A DNA stretch of 64,000 nt from contig CM022665.1 of assembly GCA_012295275.1 (NCBI GenBank), positions 1,216,952 to 1,280,951 of the forward strand. Reading direction: 5' to 3'. The notes under the pieces are model-generated. The model was not told the origin of the DNA. It saw nothing but the letters and a program-made list of their open reading frames with translations, and did not search any database. A program made the position numbers and the translations under genes. Origin of the DNA: Chrysomallon squamiferum. Taxonomy: Eukaryota; Mollusca; Gastropoda; Neomphalida; Peltospiridae. Within the stretch, counting starts at the first letter, position 1; the number at the start of each line of letters is the position of its first letter. Positions 58,298-64,000 of the stretch are shown piece after piece.

Positions 58298-60441
58298 TGA
58301 TGTTTGTTTTCTTTGTTTGTTTGTTGTTGTTGTTTGGGGTTTTTGTGTGTTTTTGTGTATTTGTTTTTGTGGTTTTTCATGTCTGTGAGTGCCCCTTTTT
58401 GACTCTCGTGTTTATCTCTGCCGCTGATTATAAAAATGTGCTAATTATATAATTTTTCGATCTTTCTTAATTGTCAGCCATACGCTTTTCATTTTTCTGC
58501 CCACGTTAGAGCTGCATTCAACAAAGCGAATCTACTCCTGTTTTGTCTTTTTATTAACACACACCAAATCTAAAATCGATATCCTTTAGGTCTTTGTAAA
58601 ATTATACAACAGTTCTTCAACCTGTAGTATTGTAAATATTGCTAAGACATTAATTCTGGCGAAACGTGGCATGCAGATGTTAACAAATCAAGTTTGTCGT
58701 TATACAAACATTTATCTTGAGTGGTTATTTGTGCAGCAGCCAGACGACTGCATCTTTTCACTTTCAGCATAAGTCTGTGTTTATATTTATTCCTTGTTAT
58801 TATTATTGTTGTTGTTGTTGTTGTTGTTGATGATGTTCTTCTTCTTTTTCTATATAATGCATGTAATTATCAGTGCAAATAATAATAGTGCATAATTATT
58901 TGAATCTCTCGATTGATCCCAACATATTTTTGAGCATTTTTATGTGTAATTATATATAATTATATGTGTATATGTGCGTACGCGCGTGTGCATGTATCAA
59001 CTATTAATATAATATTAACTGAGACAATATTCCAAGATTTATACATACATTTCAGCTTTCATATAAATATCCAGTGTATGTCTAAATCTGAACTTCTTTA
59101 ACGCGAATTTTGGGCATTGTGATATTAATTTCTTGGATCTAACGCTAGTAATTTAAACCAGTTTCAAGCAAAACCTTTTTAATAGTTTGCTAGTCTGGAA
59201 TGTTTTGACTTATATAAACATAATTATGTAGGATTAATCTATTTGAAGATAAGCTGTAGTAGAATGCTTGGCTAAGGAGCAAAGGTCATGTCATTCATTT
59301 TCATCGATGCGCCACCTGTCGGCAACCCTCATTTCAGATACAAGTAACAGGCCGGGGTTTTTGTGCTATTCTGATAGTAAAACAAATAACATCATGACAT
59401 GAGTTTTCCTGTCCAACATTTTATTATTATCAGAATTATATTACATAATTAATATTAAAATGTTAACATCCATGAATGTATTATTTATTTTATTCAGTGG
59501 CTTATTCATAATATAGGCACAGATATGAAGACATCGTGATTTCCTGGCACAAATGATAATAATTTGCTCGATTGAATAGGATACTGAAATGACATCTTTG
59601 CATAACACCGTTTATTTTATAAAAACTTTCTACAATTCATAGTTACATATTCAAACAATTAAATAATTATAAAAAACCCAGAATGAATCCGTATTAAGCG
59701 AGAGATAAATAAAGTTTTGTTGTAAGTTATGAAAATCATTTTCTGGATGCAGCTAAAAGGACATTTATTATAAATTTACTTCAGAGAGGAAAGGATAATT
59801 TGTAAGCTGATGTTTCGGGATTAAAACTTTTACATGAAGGGACAATAAGACTATTACAAAGCGTTTTCTTTCTTCTTCTTCTCCTTTTTTTTTTTTTTAA
59901 ATTTCGAGTTTGAAAACATTACTGTGGAATTTTTCCATAATAGAATTAAATTTTCCATACATATTCACGAAAATAAAGAAAGTTTAATGTGATTTGCATG
60001 CAGAAACAATCACATTAGCTATAGGAGGATTAATTATTTATGCACTGGGCATGCACCATTATAAAAGCATTTATGTACTGCAAATACGACATTCTTTCAA
60101 CATTAGCATAATTAGGCTAATCAAAATGTTAGAAATACTGAAATAGTTTCATACAGGTTTTACGGTATTGATAATAAATATATTTTATATCAAAAGGTGT
60201 ATTAGTTTGTAGATAAAAATATACTGCTAATATTTTTCTTAGGAATAAAACTGCAAAAATATAATCCATAAATTAATTGTTCATTAACCTAATTCTTTCT
60301 CAGTAAAATAGACTCGTGCTAAGAGATCTAACATTAAAAATAATACGTGTAATAATAACACCAGTTTTATAGGCCTACGGGGTATGGATATTACAGTGAA
60401 ATCCAGATTTCCATAGAAACCTTTTGCTTAAAAAAACACAA

Positions 60442-60512
<71 letters not shown>

Positions 60513-60530
60513 CAACAACAACAAAAAAAA
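60442..60530. repeat. (TAA)n(CAA)n microsatellite
   Basis: About 25 TAA units pass into a few CAA units and poly-A. Confidence 0.98.
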
Positions 60531-62037
60531 AAAACATCAAGCTGAAATATAAAATAAAACGTCTCCTTCAGTAGCTACAATAATAATAATTACGACAAAG
60601 ACATCATCAACAATTCGTGAACAAATTTGCAGTATAATATCAAAAGAAATAAAACGTTTTCAACGCCAATATTTACCCACACTAAAAGTATATTGTACGA
60701 TATCATGTTTCATCTAAGAATGTCCTCGTGTGGTTAATTACTGAACCTCTTGACAATTTAATTTGGACATTCTTTCTTTATTAGACCGGGAAAATTAACA
60801 GTCCCTTGAGGTGAGTAATGCAATAATGGCGTGTACGTTCGTTTGACATATTTAACACCAATCAGTTATCTTTTACATCTTTCATCAGGAGTCTTAACGA
60901 AATATTTATTTATTTATTCATTTATTTATTTATTGGTTGGTTTGTTGATGCTTTTTATTTTATTATATTTTTTAGGGCGACTTTTTTTTTATTTGTTTGT
61001 TTATTTGTTTTTATTTGTATATTTATTTGTTTTTATTTATCCAGTCATAAGAAACATTGTTATTGTTTTGAAGTTGGAAAGAGAGAACGAATGAAACAAA
61101 TGAGAGAGACAAAGAAAAAGAAAGAAGGGATGAAAGATAGGGAGAAAAACGGAAATAAGAGAAAATGAAAAGAAGGAGATGTACGTCCTGAGATCTGAAA
61201 TTAATTTTATCACTTTTACTTGATATTTGGCATCACATTTTGCAATCAAAATTCTGCTTGAATACTGGCAGAGGACAAAAGAATCCGCTATCTGCCTCAA
61301 CAAATCAATGAGAAAAATTGAAAGACAGACACACTTAACAAATCACTTACTACAATTATATATTAGTTATAATTAACGAAATGTCTAATCATAGATAATG
61401 AATGATTAAGTCACAGATAACAGTGACTTAATCATATATAACAATTGGCTTTGATATGCATATTGAATACTTAGTCACAAATAATGACTTTAGTCAAATA
61501 TCAAGAATAATTTTTTTCTACTTTTAATTTAACCCCAGTATAAAATGTAGTACAAGTATATTAATGTGTTAAATCAGAGAAAAATAAACGCCTGTAAATA
61601 TGTTCCACACATACCTAGTAGTAAATATTCGCCATGTAAATCCCGACATAAATAACAACAAAAGTCAAGATGACTAAATTTATTTAGAAATGTTAATCAT
61701 AAATTATATAATCAACCATTTATATAACTTTATAACTGAATAATATTCTTAATCCCTAACCCAGATTAATGTCTGTTGTAATATAATTATATATTTTTAA
61801 TTATATATTAATATACATCTAGAAAATAATGCATATTTAATATTTCTAATATTTAACATGTACATAATTTGATCTAAACATTTCTTGAATTTTTTGGTTC
61901 TATTTAGTACGGATAATGGTTAATTGAATTAATCGATTCATCGGTAATAATCATAATAATAACCAACATTCAAATTGGTATTTTTATGTGCATTACTTTA
62001 TTTTCAAATATAAACATCATATGATAAAACAAATATA

Positions 62038-62625
62038 CAGTGGTACCTTAACATATCGAGTTTTCCGATCGATATTTTGCTTTGAGTTGCGAGCCAAAAT
62101 CCGAGTTAGAAGCGAGCTTCAGATAAGCCGCCGCTATTGGCGCAACGAACAACATAACATCCGGCCAGCATCCCGCGTTTCACTCGTTTACTTCACGTGG
62201 TTACCTCGCCGAGGAACCATCTCTGTTGTGTGGTGCTCGCGTTTTGTGCAGTATTTGGGCAATTTTTCTGGCCATGGATTCTAAGAAAGTGAGTACAAAG
62301 GACAGTGCTGAGAAGTTGAAGTGGATGATGTCCATTGAATTAAAGCATGAAATCATAGAAAAACGTGAGCGAGGTGTGCGTATAGAGTCGACTTGGCTAG
62401 GCAGTACGAGCGTTGTACTTCTCCGATATGTACGATACTGAATCTGAATGAGTCGATAAAGGCTGTAACTCCAGCCAAACGCGTTAAAATAATTTGTCTG
62501 ATCTCTAAGATAAACACACTTTACAAAACCAATTTATTTCTTTACATTCTCTTTTATTTTGTTTTTATACAATATTTGTCATTTATAAATGCATTTTTCC
62601 TATTTGCTCGGTCAAGGTACCACTG
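62038..62625 (+). mobile_element. Tigger/pogo-type DNA transposon remnant
   Basis: It begins CAGTGGTACC and ends GGTACCACTG, with TA on both sides (62036-62037 and 62626-62627). This is the terminus and target duplication of Tigger/pogo elements. Inside, from 62274, a frame starts MDSKKVSTKDSAEKLKW and goes on to ELKHEIIEKRERGVRI, the N-terminal helix-turn-helix typical of this transposase. It then shifts frame, and LARQYERCTSPICTILNLNE continues in another frame near 62393-62460. The catalytic domain is absent. At 588 bp it is a nonautonomous, internally deleted copy. Confidence 0.88.
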
Positions 62626-62936
62626 TATATTGAAGCAAAACAATACAATAATAATAATATATCTTTTCTCTTTATTGCCTTCAATTGTGCATCACAAATT
62701 ACAAGAATGTCTCCTAAAAATTTGTATTCAAATTCGACATATATGAAATATTAATAATATGAAGGAAAGAAAGAAAAATGAAGATAATAATAATGTAACG
62801 GCGACGATGATGAAGAAAGGAATCAACAGCAACGGATATGAAATTTAGTAGGAAAATTTAAATACATGTAAATCTTTCTTTTCATTTTTTTTTTTTTTTT
62901 TTTTTTTTTAGTTTTGTTTCCCCTTCTTTTTGCTAA

Positions 62937-63145
62937 TTAATTCATTTTACAGAAAATATTTTCACTTATAATATAGTCACACTGCATTTGGAATGTAACT
63001 AACTCCATGCTTAGAACCATCGATAAGATCTGATGTATCGCATGATCAATCCCATTAGGTGTTCCTGTTTGACTATTTCCCGTTCCAGACAGCTGCAGCT
63101 GACTGGTTACCAAGATTTGTAGTATATGTTTCAGTGCCTGTGGCA
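62937..63145 (-). CDS. possible exon of unknown gene
   Basis: A minus-strand frame reads PQALKHILQILVTSQLQLSG and later HAIHQILSMVLSMELVTFQM, with coding-like codon use over about 55 codons. It then turns AT-rich near a GTGAAA donor-like site (about 62966). An ATCAG acceptor-like site lies at its upper edge. It is downstream of the membrane-protein exon at 63738-63880, which already ends in a stop, so it would belong to a different transcript. No family is recognised. Confidence 0.25.
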
Positions 63146-63149
63146 CACT

Positions 63150-63152
63150 GAT

Positions 63153-63200
<48 letters not shown>
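63150..63200. repeat. (TAA)n microsatellite
   Basis: About 16 TAA units. Confidence 0.97.
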
Positions 63201-63202
<2 letters not shown>

Positions 63203-63737
63203 TTAAATAAATAAATAATTAAAATTAAAAATTAAAATTAAATAAAAAATAACTCTAGCACTGGTGTCAATGAGTTTCCTCTCAAATTATCATTAAACAA
63301 AACATGTCTTTGAATGTACGCGTATCGATGACCAGTTAATGCACTCAAGATACGAATGACTAGGTATGTTCGATATTTGTATGCTTATAAGATAATAATG
63401 AAACAGTAATATATGGCTGAATGAAGAAGTGGGTGTGTGGGTGGAAATTAGCTGGCTGGTTCACGCTGGACTAATGGACAGAAAAGACAAAGGGTGTTAT
63501 TTTTTAACTGACACCAAAGTGAATTCCATATTGAATATTATGATCTTTTTATCTCTTTGTATTACATTTTAAAATCCAGCTATGACTGATATGTTTCTAC
63601 ATTTTCAGAGTGGAAATATGTCAAACAAATTTTAAAATATGTATTCCGTTTTCCTTCATTAGTTATGTTTTGAACTTTCGCCCAAGTCTAAATATATGCA
63701 ATGAATTTTCGAAAGTTAAGTTTTTTACTGAACGTTT

Positions 63738-63880
63738 TCAGTCATCACTTTCTGCTTTGGTTTCCAGCCACAAGCCTCCGCGCTGGAACCAGAAAGACAG
63801 AGTAAATCCAACAACAAACAAAAGAAAAGGCACTAAGAGCCAAATCACTGACACCCTGGAATCCGAACGAACTCCACCAG
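63738..63880 (-). CDS. last coding exon of a membrane protein, partial gene
   Basis: After a clean acceptor (ATTTTCAG) the exon reads GGVRSDSRVS, then a strong membrane segment VIWLLVPFLLFVVGFTLSFW, then a short tail ending LETKAESDD and TGA. It begins two nucleotides into a codon boundary set by the upstream exon (the same phase as the last exon of the six-cysteine gene). Upstream exons lie beyond 64000. It could be a single-pass membrane protein or a diverged relative of the six-cysteine protein. Homology is not recognised. Confidence 0.5.
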
Positions 63881-63884
63881 CTGA

Positions 63885-63928
63885 AAATAATAATAAGAAG
63901 AATAATCATAATAATAATAGTAATAATA

Positions 63929-63979
<51 letters not shown>

Positions 63980-64000
63980 GTAATAGTAATAATAATAATA
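63885..64000. repeat. (TAA)n microsatellite running off the window end
   Basis: An interrupted AAT/TAG run that continues to the last base. It sits immediately upstream of the membrane-protein exon acceptor and may form part of its pyrimidine-poor tract. Confidence 0.95.

Larger units (their letters stand above)
57740..62030. other. intergenic, no gene recognised
   Basis: Contains (TC)n at 58216-58293, (TTG)n near 58804-58828, poly-T near 59887-59900, (TAA)n(CAA)n at 60442-60530 and (TTTA)n near 60900-60930. Otherwise AT-rich sequence without coding character. Confidence 0.5.

Overview
This is an AT-rich animal nuclear window. It has large introns, GT-AG splice sites and very many simple repeats: (CA)n, (GA)n, (TTA)n, (ATAC)n and (AT)n. 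Proteins assembled across introns resemble bilaterian families. The repeat texture, together with a secreted NOTUM carrying a long basic insert, fits an invertebrate, most likely a mollusc and possibly a cephalopod. That assignment is inference. No bacterial-type genes, rRNA, tRNA or CRISPR were seen. Long open frames over simple repeats are artefacts; the real genes are split into short exons and most had to be assembled by hand.

Layout: (1) 1.47-15.28 kb, minus strand: a 13-coding-exon NOTUM gene (Wnt-inactivating carboxylesterase, 520 residues, catalytic Ser/Asp/His all present). One of its introns holds a long, nearly perfect foldback element. (2) 15.3-33 kb: no confident gene. It contains microsatellites, a 5 x 58-bp tandem array, a 20 x 28-bp minisatellite with variant units, a GACA/GGCA array, diverged dispersed repeats and one small coding-like frame. 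(3) 35.04-41.48 kb, minus strand: a complete 13-coding-exon CPOX gene (coproporphyrinogen-III oxidase, 389 residues), with a probable 5' noncoding exon near 42.87-42.98 kb and a Tc1-like transposase scrap in one intron. (4) 44.3-45.3 kb: a decayed APE-type LINE, minus strand. (5) 47.7-50.3 kb: an (AT)n array, an unrecognised 140-codon frame on the plus strand and a 25-bp minisatellite. (6) 53.15-53.48 kb: a frame-broken membrane-protein-like frame. (7) 53.87-56.92 kb, minus strand: a four-exon gene for a small secreted six-cysteine protein with a GPI-anchor-like tail; it matches no family I can name. (8) 57.2-64 kb: a cryptic trinucleotide foldback region, a Tigger/pogo element with TA target duplication, a possible exon, and the last exon of a membrane protein that continues beyond the window.

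NOTUM (Wnt feedback) and CPOX (haem synthesis) are unrelated housekeeping or developmental genes. There is no operon-like logic. The most novel items are the six-cysteine GPI-type gene, the transcribed long hairpin inside NOTUM, and the unassigned coding frames.
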